From contig AZKM01000029.1 of the NCBI GenBank assembly GCA_000510425.1, forward strand, positions 1-64,000: 64,000 nucleotides of DNA. The letters are read 5' to 3'. This stretch comes from Eubacterium nodatum ATCC 33099 (GTDB lineage: Bacteria > Bacillota > Clostridia > Peptostreptococcales > Anaerovoracaceae). Positions within the stretch are counted from its first letter, which is position 1; every line of letters begins with the position of its first letter. This document shows positions 45,348 through 54,260 of this stretch, piece after piece. The position numbers were made by a program, and so were the translations under genes. The notes beneath the pieces are model-generated. The model was not told where the DNA came from and ran no database searches. It saw nothing but the letters and a program-made list of their open reading frames with translations.

Positions 45348-45818
45348 ATGAACAATATAAAAATAAAGGACATTATAATCGTAATTTTAGCCATAGCATT
45401 GGCATTTTCCGTTTACTGCATTATTAAAGAGAACGAAGCAATAGCTGACGGTATAAAAAGCTCACGCCAAGGTCTTCGAAACGAAATTAACGGCTTTGCA
45501 GATAAGTACGAAAAATCTTGGAATAAGATGAATAACGGAGAGAAAAAAGAGGCTTTGGAAAATTTCCAATCAGAAGCATTGCCTCATATAGCAACCAGCA
45601 GATGGTTAGGCAGAAAATCCGTTTTCTATAAAAAGTATGAGGAAGATGTATTGTATATGTTTATTGAAAATATAGGAGCAACATCAAACAAAAAACTTGA
45701 TACCTCCTTTCTCAAAGTAAAAGAGATTCTCAAGATTATCAAAGATAATGATGATTGGAACGGATTGGAAGACATCTCAAAATCACAAAAATCAATAAAA
45801 AAAGTCCTAGAAGAGTAA
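45348..45818 (+). CDS. Membrane-anchored protein of unknown function
   Basis: ATG at 45348 with AGGTGAGG in front (a GTG nine bases earlier is inside the site). 156 residues: one N-terminal membrane segment (~8-26), then a hydrophilic, mostly helical domain (KYEKSWNKMNNGEKKEAL, IATSRWLGRKSVFYKK). No family recognised. A fragment of a paralogue lies at 44506-44562. The pattern of an exported gene plus a membrane-protein gene behind a shared repeat suggests an amplified cassette. Confidence 0.6.
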   Translation: MNNIKIKDIIIVILAIALAFSVYCIIKENEAIADGIKSSRQGLRNEINGFADKYEKSWNKMNNGEKKEALENFQSEALPHIATSRWLGRKSVFYKKYEEDVLYMFIENIGATSNKKLDTSFLKVKEILKIIKDNDDWNGLEDISKSQKSIKKVLEE

Positions 45819-45843
45819 CGCTCTTTGAGTAACGCTCTTTTTT
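45813..45843 (+). terminator. Tandem 14-bp repeat with T-tract at the gene end
   Basis: GAGTAACGCTCTTT occurs twice in a row (45813-45826, 45827-45840), then TTT. GAG/CTC pairing gives weak stems followed by a T-run. The first copy includes the stop codon of the 45348 gene. Confidence 0.45.
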
Positions 45844-46000
45844 CGGTTATTTCCCATGCTCTTTCTGTAATACTTATTTCCTGTTTCGGCCACTTAAACC
45901 GGAAGTTAACTTTTCACTTCAGCCGGCTCTTTTCCGGCATTTGTTCCGGCTGTTTTCATTGACATTCCGGTCGCCGTTTGATAGGGCATCGTTATATTAA

Positions 46001-46083
46001 GCAGGCAACATCCTCACCTTTCAGGGGAGGCAATAGGCGTGATTACCTTATGTAATGCGACTTAATGAGTTGTCTGCTTTTTT
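46001..46083 (+). ncRNA. Candidate three-stem structured RNA ending in a terminator
   Basis: GCAGGCAAC (46001-46009) pairs with GTTGTCTGC (46069-46077, one G-U), followed by six T. The closed loop holds two more hairpins: CCTC.CC / GG.GAGG around 46012-46030, and ATTAC/GTAAT flanked by CG/CG around 46037-46060. No open frame lies in it. It could be a small RNA or an elaborate terminator; the family is not recognised. Confidence 0.45.
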
Positions 46084-46189
46084 ATGTAATTTTGTATCTT
46101 GATTTATACCTGTTTGTTTTATGTCATCGTGAAAATGATTTTATCGTGAGATTAAAATGTAATAAAAACGGGCATAATATGTTGATACG

Positions 46190-46257
46190 GATAATCAAAA
46201 TCTATGATATTGATAATTAAAATCTAAGAGTATTGACCATTAAAGTCTGAGATAAAC
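46190..46257 (+). repeat. Three imperfect ~22-bp tandem repeats, candidate operator
   Basis: Units start at 46190, 46212 and 46235 and share the pattern GAT(A)ATTAAAATCTNAGA with a few changes each. They end about 30 bases before the aldehyde dehydrogenase start codon. Confidence 0.5.
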
Positions 46258-46289
46258 TGCTGACATAATTTATAATATGGGAGGAAAAT

Positions 46290-47696
46290 ATGGAAACTCT
46301 AAATTCATACGGGATTTCTATACACGACTTGGTTTTAAAGCAAAATGAATACTTTGAAACTCTTGAAACCCGAGATATAAGTTTCAGAACAGAGAAATTG
46401 AAAAAACTTAAAAAAGGGATTTTAAATCGAGAAGATGAGATTTTAACGGCACTTAAAAAAGATTTGGGGAAGAATCCTCAGGAAGCTTATATGATGGAAA
46501 TTCGCTCTGTGATTGAGGGGATCAACTTTTCCTTAAAGCATATTCGCAGGCTGGCAAGAAAAAAATATGTACCCACACCGCTGCTTCAGTTCGGCAAAAG
46601 CAAGATACTCTATGAACCTTACGGCACTGCTTTGATCATTGCCCCTTTTAACTATCCCTTTTCTCTGGCAATAGAACCTTTGACAGCCTGTTTATCGGCA
46701 GGAAACACTGCAATTGTAAAACCAAGCGAGCTTGCACCCAATGTGGCAAAGGTTGTTTCCACTCTGCTTTCTGAAGTTTTTGAATACAAATATGTTGCCT
46801 CAATTGAAGGAGATGCCTGTATAACAGAAGAATTACTGCAAGAGAAATTCGATTATATTTTCTTCACCGGAAGTCAAAGAATCGGAAAATCTGTTATGAC
46901 CGCCGCAGCGAAAAATTTGACGCCGGTAACTCTTGAACTTGGCGGTAAAAGTCCTGTAATCATCGACTCTTCAGCTGATATTCACACTGCCGCAAAGCGA
47001 ATAATTTGGGGAAAGACTGTCAATAACGGTCAAACCTGTATTGCCCCTGACTATGTATTAGTTCCCTCTGAAAAAAAAGAAGAACTGATAAGGGAAATGA
47101 AAAAAGTCATCTCACAGTTTTACGGTACAAACCCCGAAAAGAGCCAAAGCTACGGAAAGATAGTTAATTTAAGACATTGGAAGCGAATAGAAGCACTCAT
47201 GAAGGAAGACGGAAGATTCATCGTACATGGCGGAAATTCAAATGAAAAGTCGTTATATATAGAGCCTACAATTCTTGATATTCCCATGGATAAAATTGCA
47301 GACGCCTCCACTATGCAGGAGGAAATATTTGCCCCTCTTCTTCCCGTAATTTCATATGAAAAATCGGAAGATGCCGTATCAGTGGTGAAAGGCTTTGAAA
47401 AACCTCTTGCGCTTTACATTTTCTCAAAACGAAAAAAAGTTATTAAATGTCTGACAGCTGTAATTCAATCAGGAGGTGTTGCTATAAACGATACTTTAAA
47501 ACATGTTTCCATTCCCGATTTGCCCTTTGGCGGTATCGGAAATTCCGGCATGGGAGCTTATCACGGCGAATACGGTTTTCTGACATTCAGCCATGAAAGA
47601 GCTGTATATCAGAATAAGGTTTCAAGGGACTTGCCTGTGCTTTTTCCGCCTTATAACCGTAAAAATCTTAATATTATAAAGAAAATCAGTCGCTGA
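46290..47696 (+). CDS. NAD(P)-dependent aldehyde dehydrogenase
   Basis: 468 residues, the short ALDH type (like B. subtilis YwdH and fatty-aldehyde dehydrogenases). APFNYPFSLAIEPL (118-131), KPSELAP (144-150), FFTGSQRIGK (191-200), the general-base Glu216 in LELGGKSP, and catalytic Cys250 in GQTCIAPDY are all present. The C-terminus is hydrophobic/basic. It oxidises aldehydes to acids; substrate unknown. GGGAGG precedes the ATG. Tandem repeats upstream may regulate it. Confidence 0.9.
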   Translation: METLNSYGISIHDLVLKQNEYFETLETRDISFRTEKLKKLKKGILNREDEILTALKKDLGKNPQEAYMMEIRSVIEGINFSLKHIRRLARKKYVPTPLLQFGKSKILYEPYGTALIIAPFNYPFSLAIEPLTACLSAGNTAIVKPSELAPNVAKVVSTLLSEVFEYKYVASIEGDACITEELLQEKFDYIFFTGSQRIGKSVMTAAAKNLTPVTLELGGKSPVIIDSSADIHTAAKRIIWGKTVNNGQTCIAPDYVLVPSEKKEELIREMKKVISQFYGTNPEKSQSYGKIVNLRHWKRIEALMKEDGRFIVHGGNSNEKSLYIEPTILDIPMDKIADASTMQEEIFAPLLPVISYEKSEDAVSVVKGFEKPLALYIFSKRKKVIKCLTAVIQSGGVAINDTLKHVSIPDLPFGGIGNSGMGAYHGEYGFLTFSHERAVYQNKVSRDLPVLFPPYNRKNLNIIKKISR

Positions 47697-47769
47697 TATG
47701 CAGGACTTTCAGGGGAAATTTTACAAAAAAATCTGACCCCCGCGACAGTTTATACCGTCAAAATTTAAA

Positions 47770-47817
47770 AGTGCAGCAGATGAAGAAGAATCTCTACTTG
47801 CTGCACTGATTTTTTTA
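47770..47817. terminator. Bidirectional terminator after the aldehyde dehydrogenase gene
   Basis: AGTGCAGCA (47770-47778) pairs with TGCTGCACT (47799-47807). GATTTTTTT follows on the plus strand and TTTTAAATTTT on the minus strand, so it serves the convergent ferredoxin-membrane gene too. Confidence 0.8.
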
Positions 47818-47822
47818 TTTAA

Positions 47823-48782
47823 CTAAAATTTCTTTGTGCTGATTGCATCCTTTGGGCAGACTTCAATACATTTTCCACACCTTATACACTCCGCACTTGT
47901 TGGATTTTCATATATTTTCACTCCCATGTGACATGCCCTGTGGCACCCTCCGCACTTTACACATCTGCTCTCATCAATTTCATATTGATATAGAGAAAAT
48001 TTATTAAAAATACCATATATTGCACCCAGCGGACATAAAAATTTGCAAAACGGTCTATAAATTATTATCGAGCTGAATATAATTACTGACAACAAAATCA
48101 TTTTCCATGAAAACAGCACACCTATAAGATTTTGTAAATCCCGGTTCGAGGCAACCAAAGGAATGCCTGCAGTCAGGCTTCCCGACGGACATACCAGTTT
48201 ACAAAACCATGGAACAGAAGCTCCATAAGGTCCGAGAACTAAAATCGGCATACCTATTACAAATATAATTAAAATCAGGTATTTTAGATATCGTAGCAAT
48301 TTGTCTCCATTAAAGTCCCTGATCTTCTTAGGAAATGGAATTTTAAAAAGTAAATCCTGTATCAGACCAAAAGGACATAACCACCCACATATGAAGCGTC
48401 CCATCAAACTTCCAAATATCATAAGTGTTCCGATTACATAGAATGAAAACCTGTGATTTTGTTTTCCGATCACTGCCTGAAGCGAGCCAATAGGACATGA
48501 ACCTATTGCACCGGGGCAAGAATAACAGTTAAGCCCCGGCACGCAGGTTTGCTTGCTCGCTCCCCTGAAAATCTGTCCCTTGGCAAATCCTGCGGCATAC
48601 CCGTTAGTCAAAGCAGTAAAAATCACCTGAACAGCAGTCCTAAGCCTGTTCTGCCGCCTAATCATATCTGCCCCGGATTTCCGTGGGACTTTACTTGTTG
48701 AATGGGTTGCATCAAACTTATCTACGCTTTTCTCCGGCTTCGCCCCTACAAATCTCTTGAATCTTGGTTTCTCCTTTGCCAT
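47823..48782 (-). CDS. Polyferredoxin membrane protein (NapH/CcoG-like, 4Fe-4S)
   Basis: ATG at 48782 with GGGG nine bases before; a GTG one codon earlier is the alternative. 319 residues. About five membrane helices carry CxxxCP motifs on loops (GLNCYSCPGAIGSCPIG, CGWLCPFGLIQD, CKLVCPSG, CKFLCPLG). Two classical [4Fe-4S] motifs end the protein (CVKCGGCHRACHMGV, CIRCGKCIEVCPKD). This type passes electrons across or along the membrane. It is encoded with a CXXC peptide and a TlpA-like lipoprotein, so it probably powers extracytoplasmic thiol reduction; that link is inference. Confidence 0.88.
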   Translation of the reverse strand: MAKEKPRFKRFVGAKPEKSVDKFDATHSTSKVPRKSGADMIRRQNRLRTAVQVIFTALTNGYAAGFAKGQIFRGASKQTCVPGLNCYSCPGAIGSCPIGSLQAVIGKQNHRFSFYVIGTLMIFGSLMGRFICGWLCPFGLIQDLLFKIPFPKKIRDFNGDKLLRYLKYLILIIFVIGMPILVLGPYGASVPWFCKLVCPSGSLTAGIPLVASNRDLQNLIGVLFSWKMILLSVIIFSSIIIYRPFCKFLCPLGAIYGIFNKFSLYQYEIDESRCVKCGGCHRACHMGVKIYENPTSAECIRCGKCIEVCPKDAISTKKF

Positions 48783-48794
48783 CACAAAATGCCC

Positions 48795-49019
48795 CTAACC
48801 GATTCCTATACACTCAAGGCATACAATGCTTGCCTTTGCAAATACAGTGACCACTTCCCCTCTGCTTATGCCAATTGCAACAAAGGTTCCTCCAATTATA
48901 AGAGCTCCTGTTCCCAAAAGTTTTCGTTTAGCCTTTCTGTTTTTAAAAATTTTATTATTTAAACTGCCTTTATTGAATTTCAAACTAAACCTACGCTTTC
49001 TCCACGCTATAGGACTCAC
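48795..49019 (-). CDS. CD1871A-type small CXXC membrane protein
   Basis: 74 residues. The second half is one membrane helix (KLLGTGALIIGGTFVAIGIS) then RGEV and a C-terminal CLECIGIG with Cys67/Cys70. This matches the small clostridial family named for its CXXC motif in C. difficile (CD1871A). The N-terminal 35 basic residues are unusual and the GTG start has only a weak site (AAGG), so the real start could be downstream. It lies between the TlpA-like and polyferredoxin genes. Confidence 0.75.
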   Translation of the reverse strand: MSPIAWRKRRFSLKFNKGSLNNKIFKNRKAKRKLLGTGALIIGGTFVAIGISRGEVVTVFAKASIVCLECIGIG

Positions 49020-49055
49020 TTTTTTTATGACCTTAAGCCGGAAATTCTACTGAAT

Positions 49056-49622
49056 CTATACCTTCTTCAACGCTTTATTGATTTCATCTTCCCAGCCTTT
49101 TTCATCAGTAGCTCCAACTTTCTGTGTTAAAACTTTTCCCTTTGAATCTACAATAAATGTAGTCGGCAAGTACGAAATTGTTGAAATTTCCTTTGAGTTA
49201 AGCATATCATCAGACATCTTAAGCTGTGTATACTCTGCCTTGGCTTTTTTTAAAATATCCTTTGCCTGATTTACCGGCCCATCTGATGTATCTCTTCCCG
49301 TCTCGTTTACAACACCGATAACACCGATACCCTTTGATTTCATTTTTTCACTGACCTTATTCAGGTGTGGAAGCTCCCTGATACAAGGAGGACAAGTCAC
49401 GCTCCAGACATTTACAACTGTAACCTTATTCTTTGCAAAAATCTTGCTATCCACCTTTTCACCATCAAGAGTTGTGGTCTTCATATTTTCAAATGCAGTT
49501 GCACTGGCTCCTGAACTTGAATCCTGATTATTTTTGTCATCATCCTTTTTTCCACATCCCACTACGGCAAAAGCCAGTGCCATAATCATCATTGCTGCTA
49601 ATATTTTCTTACCCTTTTTCAT
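49056..49622 (-). CDS. TlpA-like thiol-disulfide lipoprotein
   Basis: 188 residues. Signal peptide with lipobox VVGC (Cys23), a Ser/Asp/Asn-rich linker (to ~40), then a thioredoxin fold with VVNVWSVTCPPCIREL; the active-site CPPC is at 77-80. A cis-Pro segment, SYLPTTFIVDSKGKV, lies near 150. It acts outside the membrane as a disulfide reductase or peroxide-linked redoxin. First gene of the three-gene redox module; AGGGG precedes the ATG. Confidence 0.9.
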   Translation of the reverse strand: MKKGKKILAAMMIMALAFAVVGCGKKDDDKNNQDSSSGASATAFENMKTTTLDGEKVDSKIFAKNKVTVVNVWSVTCPPCIRELPHLNKVSEKMKSKGIGVIGVVNETGRDTSDGPVNQAKDILKKAKAEYTQLKMSDDMLNSKEISTISYLPTTFIVDSKGKVLTQKVGATDEKGWEDEINKALKKV

Positions 49623-49902
49623 AAGTTTCCCCTTTCGTTCTATGCCTAATCCCTTTGAGCAGGTAACTTGATTACTTCATAATCTTTCAACATCCTCAAA
49701 CAAATTTCACAGTCAAAGAGATAGATAATTGCATAACATAGTTATTCACTAAATTTTTTCCATTGTAAAATATGATTATAATTACCCTGTGAAGTCTTTA
49801 TGAAACATTTTCATTTAAAATCCCCTTAATGTTCCATAAAAAAATCATAATACATTCTCATATTCTCAAGGTCATCAATTATACGAATTAAATGCAGTTT
49901 CA

Positions 49903-51261
49903 TTACATTCGAAACTTCTCCACAGAAATATCCGCAAAATCAAGCTTTGCTTTTTCTAAAAACATAATCATATATACCGGAAAAAAGGTGATAGAATTTT
50001 CTTCAAATACATTCTCTCTCGTAAAAACTATGGGTTTTTCCAAGTTTTCATCTTGGGAGCGAGAAAATGAAAAAATTGCAGAATGTCTCGGATAATTTTT
50101 ACCTATTCGCACATCAATAGGTATAATCTTTCTGCCATTTTCCACAATAAAATCGATTTCTCCCTTTGATTTATTGCTGTAATAAAAAGTTGTAAATCCA
50201 TGGGACAACAACTCCTGTGCCACTGCATTTTCATGAATTGCGCCGTTACATACATCTTTCTCATTATTTAAAGCAGAAAGCTTTGCATCTTTTCCGCAAA
50301 TACTGCTTAGAATTCCAACATCGTTATAAAACAACTTAAACAAGGTTTCCTTCTTATGGAATTCCAACTTGTTCACAATTTTATTCGCATTAAAAACCGG
50401 AAAAGTCGCACCTGACTTCCAAAGCAAAAGAAAATAATCTTTTATCCTTGCATAGCGCAGGTTTACATTTATATCGGAAATTTTAAATCTCTTGTTTTTT
50501 TTACATAGCTGATAAGGAATCATATCATATACCATCGAAGGTTTAATTTTTCCGTCCATACTGTTTATTTTCCAATATCTTGAAAAATCAAGTTTATTTT
50601 GTTCTACAATCGATTTATGCTCCTCAATAACCTGATTTATATCCTCAAAATTTCTGTAGGTTTCAACCACTCCCGGCATTCCCCCTATTACTAGATAAAG
50701 ATTGAAGATTTCCATCATTCTCTGATGTATAAAAGAATCTACAGGCTTCTTTTCTTTGAATGCATTTTTCACCAAATTCAATACATCTTCAGAAATATGA
50801 AAAACCTGGGTAAATTCTTCAAAATCCAAAGGATATATTCTTATTATTTGGAAAGCGGATGCCAATGATGTTTCTAACTTCTCGAACTTTATTTCAAGCA
50901 AGGCTCCGCTTAAAATAAATCTGTATCGACTATCGTCGGTGAAGGCTTTTATTTTCTCTACAGTAAGATTGGAATGCTGTATTTCATCCAAGAAAATAAT
51001 CGTTTCTCCGGGAACAATTTTTCGTCCGCTTAAAAGACTTAACTTTAAAATCAAATCGTCCATGTCCGCAAAATTATCTACAATTTTTGAAAGTCTGAAA
51101 TCATCGATAAAATTAAACTCCACATACTTAAAATTTGAACGCTTAAGACATTTTCTGATCGTGTAAGTTTTGCCCACCTGACGCCCACCTTGAACAATTA
51201 GTGTCTTTTCTCCGTTTTTAATCCAATTCGCTATATTTTTTTCTATTTTTCTAACTAACAA
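49903..51261 (-). CDS. ATPase with AAA_14 and DUF4143 domains
   Basis: I prefer the TTG at 51261 (GAGGTG 4 bases upstream); the open frame continues 37 codons further to an ATG at 51372, but that extension does not resemble the family. About 452 residues. Walker A GGRQVGKT (~25-32), Walker B TIIFLDEIQHS (~93-103), a middle GGMPGVVETY segment, and a C-terminal DUF4143 nuclease-like part with KGEIDFIVENGRKIIPIDVR (D, E and K typical of PD-(D/E)XK folds). Proteins of this kind are widespread in anaerobes and of unknown function. Orphan gene. Confidence 0.82.
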   Translation of the reverse strand: MLVRKIEKNIANWIKNGEKTLIVQGGRQVGKTYTIRKCLKRSNFKYVEFNFIDDFRLSKIVDNFADMDDLILKLSLLSGRKIVPGETIIFLDEIQHSNLTVEKIKAFTDDSRYRFILSGALLEIKFEKLETSLASAFQIIRIYPLDFEEFTQVFHISEDVLNLVKNAFKEKKPVDSFIHQRMMEIFNLYLVIGGMPGVVETYRNFEDINQVIEEHKSIVEQNKLDFSRYWKINSMDGKIKPSMVYDMIPYQLCKKNKRFKISDINVNLRYARIKDYFLLLWKSGATFPVFNANKIVNKLEFHKKETLFKLFYNDVGILSSICGKDAKLSALNNEKDVCNGAIHENAVAQELLSHGFTTFYYSNKSKGEIDFIVENGRKIIPIDVRIGKNYPRHSAIFSFSRSQDENLEKPIVFTRENVFEENSITFFPVYMIMFLEKAKLDFADISVEKFRM

Positions 51262-51601
51262 AATACACCTCAATCGGCTAAAAATTACCCTTTCGTGCGT
51301 TTTCCAATCAATTTCCGTCACTATTTTGTTCGTTTTCCATTCTCGTTTACTATATTCTACACAACACTTCACATAAAAACAAGCATAAATCCCTATTTTT
51401 CAACGATTACCATCATATACGCTACGCTGATTCATCATTTTACTTTACAAAAGGAAAGAATAATGTATACTTTCTGTTTCTTTGTTCACAAAGGCATACA
51501 TAAGCAATATAATTTATTTAGGCTTGTTGTATTACTTGAACGAAGGCTTAAAAGCCTTAAAATTTCAATCAATTATTGCTCGCTTATACAAGGAGGTTAA
51601 T

Positions 51602-53077
51602 ATGATTTCATTTTTACTCGGTATTGTTCTTCTTATTGTCGGGTACATAACTTACGGCAAAATAGTTGAACGTGTTATCAATCCTGATGACAGGTCTACC
51701 CCTGCTTATGAGTTGCAGGACGGTGTAGACTACATTCCTATGTCATCGCCCAGAGCATTTCTAATACAACTTTTGAATATTGCAGGACTCGGTCCCATAT
51801 TCGGTGCTATTTCCGGTGCAATTTGGGGACCGGTGGTTTACCTGTGGATCGTCTTCGGAACAATATTTGCAGGTGGTGTTCATGACTATCTGTCAGGTAT
51901 GATGTCTGAAAGAAACAACGGTGCTTCTATCTCAGAGATTGTAGGTAAATATCTGGGACCTATAATGGCTAATATTATGAGAATCTTCTCCGTTATACTA
52001 CTTGTCATGGTAGGCGTTGTATTCCTTGTAGGACCTGCACAACTAATCGCTCTGCTGACGCCAAGCTCATTTGGAGTTCAGTTCTGGACAATTGTAATTC
52101 TGGTTTACTACTTCCTTGCCACACTCCTTCCAATCGACAAGATTATAGGCAAAATTTACCCACTCTTTGGTCTTGCACTGATTATTATGGCTATAGGTAT
52201 CGGTGGTGCCACCCTCATATATAGTGGTGAACGCCCAATGCTTGAACTTTGGGATCACTTTGAAAATATGTATCCGGGAGAAAAACAGCTTCCAATCTGG
52301 CCGCTGATGTTCATTACGGTAGCTTGTGGTGCACTTTCCGGATTCCATGCTACTCAGTCACCTATGATTGCAAGGTGTCTTAAGAGTGAAAAGGAAGGCA
52401 GAAAGGTGTTCTACGGCGCTATGGTTGCCGAGGGTATGATTGCCCTGATATGGGCTGCTGCCGGAGTTGCTTTCTACTATGATAAAGCCGGTTCCGGTAC
52501 CGGAATGCAGGCTCTGCTTGCAATGAAAGGTGGAAATTCAGGTACGGTTTATGAAATGTCAACCAGCTTGCTGGGTATTGCAGGTGGTGCACTTGCAATG
52601 GTAGGTGTTATTGCGTGTCCTATTACATCAGGAGATACAGCCTTCCGATCTGCAAGGCTTACAATAGCTGACTGGTTCAAAATCGATCAGAAAGACACAA
52701 AGAAAAGACTTCTCCTTTCTCTGCCATTGCTTTTAATCGGTTACTTCATTTCAACACTTGATTACGCTGTAATCTGGAGATACTTCTCATGGTCAAACCA
52801 GACTTTAGCCATGATGGCTCTGTGGGCAGGTGCAACATATCTATGCAGATATGTTAACAAAAAATCAAGTTGGATTGCTACAATTCCTGCAACATACATG
52901 TCAGCAGTTTCACTGGCTTACATCTTGCAGGCACAGGAAGGTTTCCGCCTGGATCCGGCTGTGTCAGACATTGCCGGTATAGTATTTGCCGCAGCATGCC
53001 TTGTGCTTTATACAGTGAAGGTTTATCTAAAGTCGGGGGATACTCCAATGGCAGATCAACCTCTAACAGTAAAATAG
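51602..53077 (+). CDS. cstA: Carbon starvation protein CstA, peptide/pyruvate transporter
   Basis: Start at ATG 51602 behind AAGGAGG; the frame open from 51482 is not needed. 491 residues with about 13 membrane segments. CstA motifs: DYIPMSSPRAFLIQLLNIAGLGPIFGAI, WGPVVYLWIVFGTIFAGGVHDY, SGFHATQSPMIARC and CPITSGDTAFRSARL. E. coli CstA/BtsT import peptides or pyruvate. A peptide or amino-acid role fits this fermentative context. It has its own terminator. Confidence 0.93.
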   Translation: MISFLLGIVLLIVGYITYGKIVERVINPDDRSTPAYELQDGVDYIPMSSPRAFLIQLLNIAGLGPIFGAISGAIWGPVVYLWIVFGTIFAGGVHDYLSGMMSERNNGASISEIVGKYLGPIMANIMRIFSVILLVMVGVVFLVGPAQLIALLTPSSFGVQFWTIVILVYYFLATLLPIDKIIGKIYPLFGLALIIMAIGIGGATLIYSGERPMLELWDHFENMYPGEKQLPIWPLMFITVACGALSGFHATQSPMIARCLKSEKEGRKVFYGAMVAEGMIALIWAAAGVAFYYDKAGSGTGMQALLAMKGGNSGTVYEMSTSLLGIAGGALAMVGVIACPITSGDTAFRSARLTIADWFKIDQKDTKKRLLLSLPLLLIGYFISTLDYAVIWRYFSWSNQTLAMMALWAGATYLCRYVNKKSSWIATIPATYMSAVSLAYILQAQEGFRLDPAVSDIAGIVFAAACLVLYTVKVYLKSGDTPMADQPLTVK

Positions 53078-53120
53078 CCTAAAAATATACTATACAAAAA
53101 TTACAGGCAAAAAATAAAAT

Positions 53121-53151
53121 CGGAAGGCTTTTACCTTCCGGTTTTATTTTT
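53121..53151 (+). terminator. Terminator of cstA
   Basis: CGGAAGG (53121-53127), loop, CCTTCCG (53134-53140), then GTTTTATTTTT. Confidence 0.85.
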
Positions 53152-53248
53152 GTAAATCTATCACAATACCATAGCTTTCTTTTAACAGCGTTGTTATGGT
53201 GGAAAGTATCCATAAAAGATTCCAAAAATTTAAATTCTCAGGCTCTCA

Positions 53249-54124
53249 TCATTTACCTCTTTCCGCCATGATCACCTGAATTTCATCTTCATTTATTCCA
53301 ACCATGGCTTCACCTAGATTTTCTGAAAGCTCTGCAATCATCTTGGCATCTGTAAAATTTGCAACGGTTTTCACGATGGCAGCTGCACGCTTTTCAGGAT
53401 TTTCCGATTTAAAAATTCCTGATCCCACAAATACGCCTTCTGCTCCAAGCTGCATCATAAGAGCTGCATCCGCCGGAGTCGCTACACCGCCTGCGGCAAA
53501 GTTAACAACCGGAAGTCTCCCATTATCATAAACATATTTTATCAGCTCGTAGGGTACTTTGAGTTCTTTTGCTGCATTAAATATCTCATCTTCTCTCATA
53601 GAAATAAGTCCTGCGATTTCTCTGTTTATCATTCTCATGTGAGTAACTGCCTGAACAATATCTCCTGTTCCCGCTTCACCCTTTGTTCTGATCATAGATG
53701 CCCCCTCATTAATTCGACGAAGGGCTTCCCCCAGATTACGAGCACCGCAAACAAAAGGAACTTTAAACTTAGTTTTATCTATATGATAAACATTATCCGC
53801 AGGTGACAAAACTTCACTTTCATCAACATAGTCAATTTCTATTGCTTCTAAAATCTGAGCTTCAGCAAAATGTCCAATTCTGCATTTTGCCATAACAGGA
53901 ATTGAAACTGCTTCCTTAATTCCCTTTATCATGTTTGGATCGCTCATTCTGGAAACCCCACCGGCAGCTCTGATATCTGCAGGAATTCTTTCAAGAGCCA
54001 TAACTGCACACGCTCCGGCAGCCTCTGCAATCTTTGCCTGCTGAGGTGTAGTTACATCCATTATTACCCCACCTTTAAACATGCCGGCTGTGTCTTTATT
54101 CAACTTATATTTTTCATTTGTCAT
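53249..54124 (-). CDS. pdxS: Pyridoxal 5'-phosphate synthase lyase subunit PdxS
   Basis: ATG at 54124 with GGAGG seven bases before; a TTG further up is part of that site. 291 residues. PdxS landmarks are [22 protein letters not shown], the catalytic-Lys segment [35 protein letters not shown] and [19 protein letters not shown]. It makes PLP from ribose-5-phosphate, glyceraldehyde-3-phosphate and ammonia. The usual partner pdxT (glutaminase) is not next to it on either side. The divergent gene is its MocR-type regulator. Confidence 0.95.
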   Translation of the reverse strand: MTNEKYKLNKDTAGMFKGGVIMDVTTPQQAKIAEAAGACAVMALERIPADIRAAGGVSRMSDPNMIKGIKEAVSIPVMAKCRIGHFAEAQILEAIEIDYVDESEVLSPADNVYHIDKTKFKVPFVCGARNLGEALRRINEGASMIRTKGEAGTGDIVQAVTHMRMINREIAGLISMREDEIFNAAKELKVPYELIKYVYDNGRLPVVNFAAGGVATPADAALMMQLGAEGVFVGSGIFKSENPEKRAAAIVKTVANFTDAKMIAELSENLGEAMVGINEDEIQVIMAERGK

Positions 54125-54176
54125 TTCTGTCACCTCCAAAATTTTACATTAAACTCAAATATAGACAAATAATCCT

Positions 54177-54205
54177 ATCTGTATTATAATCAAATCTGGT
54201 TATAG
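54177..54205. promoter_or_regulatory. Direct repeats between pdxS and its regulator, candidate PdxR operator
   Basis: ATCTGTATTATA (54177-54188) and ATCTGGTTATAG (54194-54205) are direct repeats 17 bases apart, inside the divergent promoter region. Regulators of the MocR/PdxR family bind direct repeats; the assignment is by position. Confidence 0.4.
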
Positions 54206-54260
54206 TAAAATAATCAGTTTAAATGTATTCAAACAGGTCAGATACGAGGTTTATCAACAA

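Larger units (their letters stand above)
45844..46289. other. Non-coding region before the aldehyde dehydrogenase gene
   Basis: Three items: a GC-richer stretch with recurring CCGG motifs (~45890-45990; arms AGCCGG and CCGGCT), a candidate folded RNA (46001-46083), and tandem ~22-bp repeats (46190-46257). I see no convincing gene; a minus-strand frame of 27 codons starting near 45985 lacks support. Confidence 0.5.

Noticed and set aside
45940..46000. Minus-strand 27-codon frame (MPYQTATGM...) in the CCGG patch
   Set aside because: Only a weak purine run upstream, unusual composition and no known relative; more likely IS debris.
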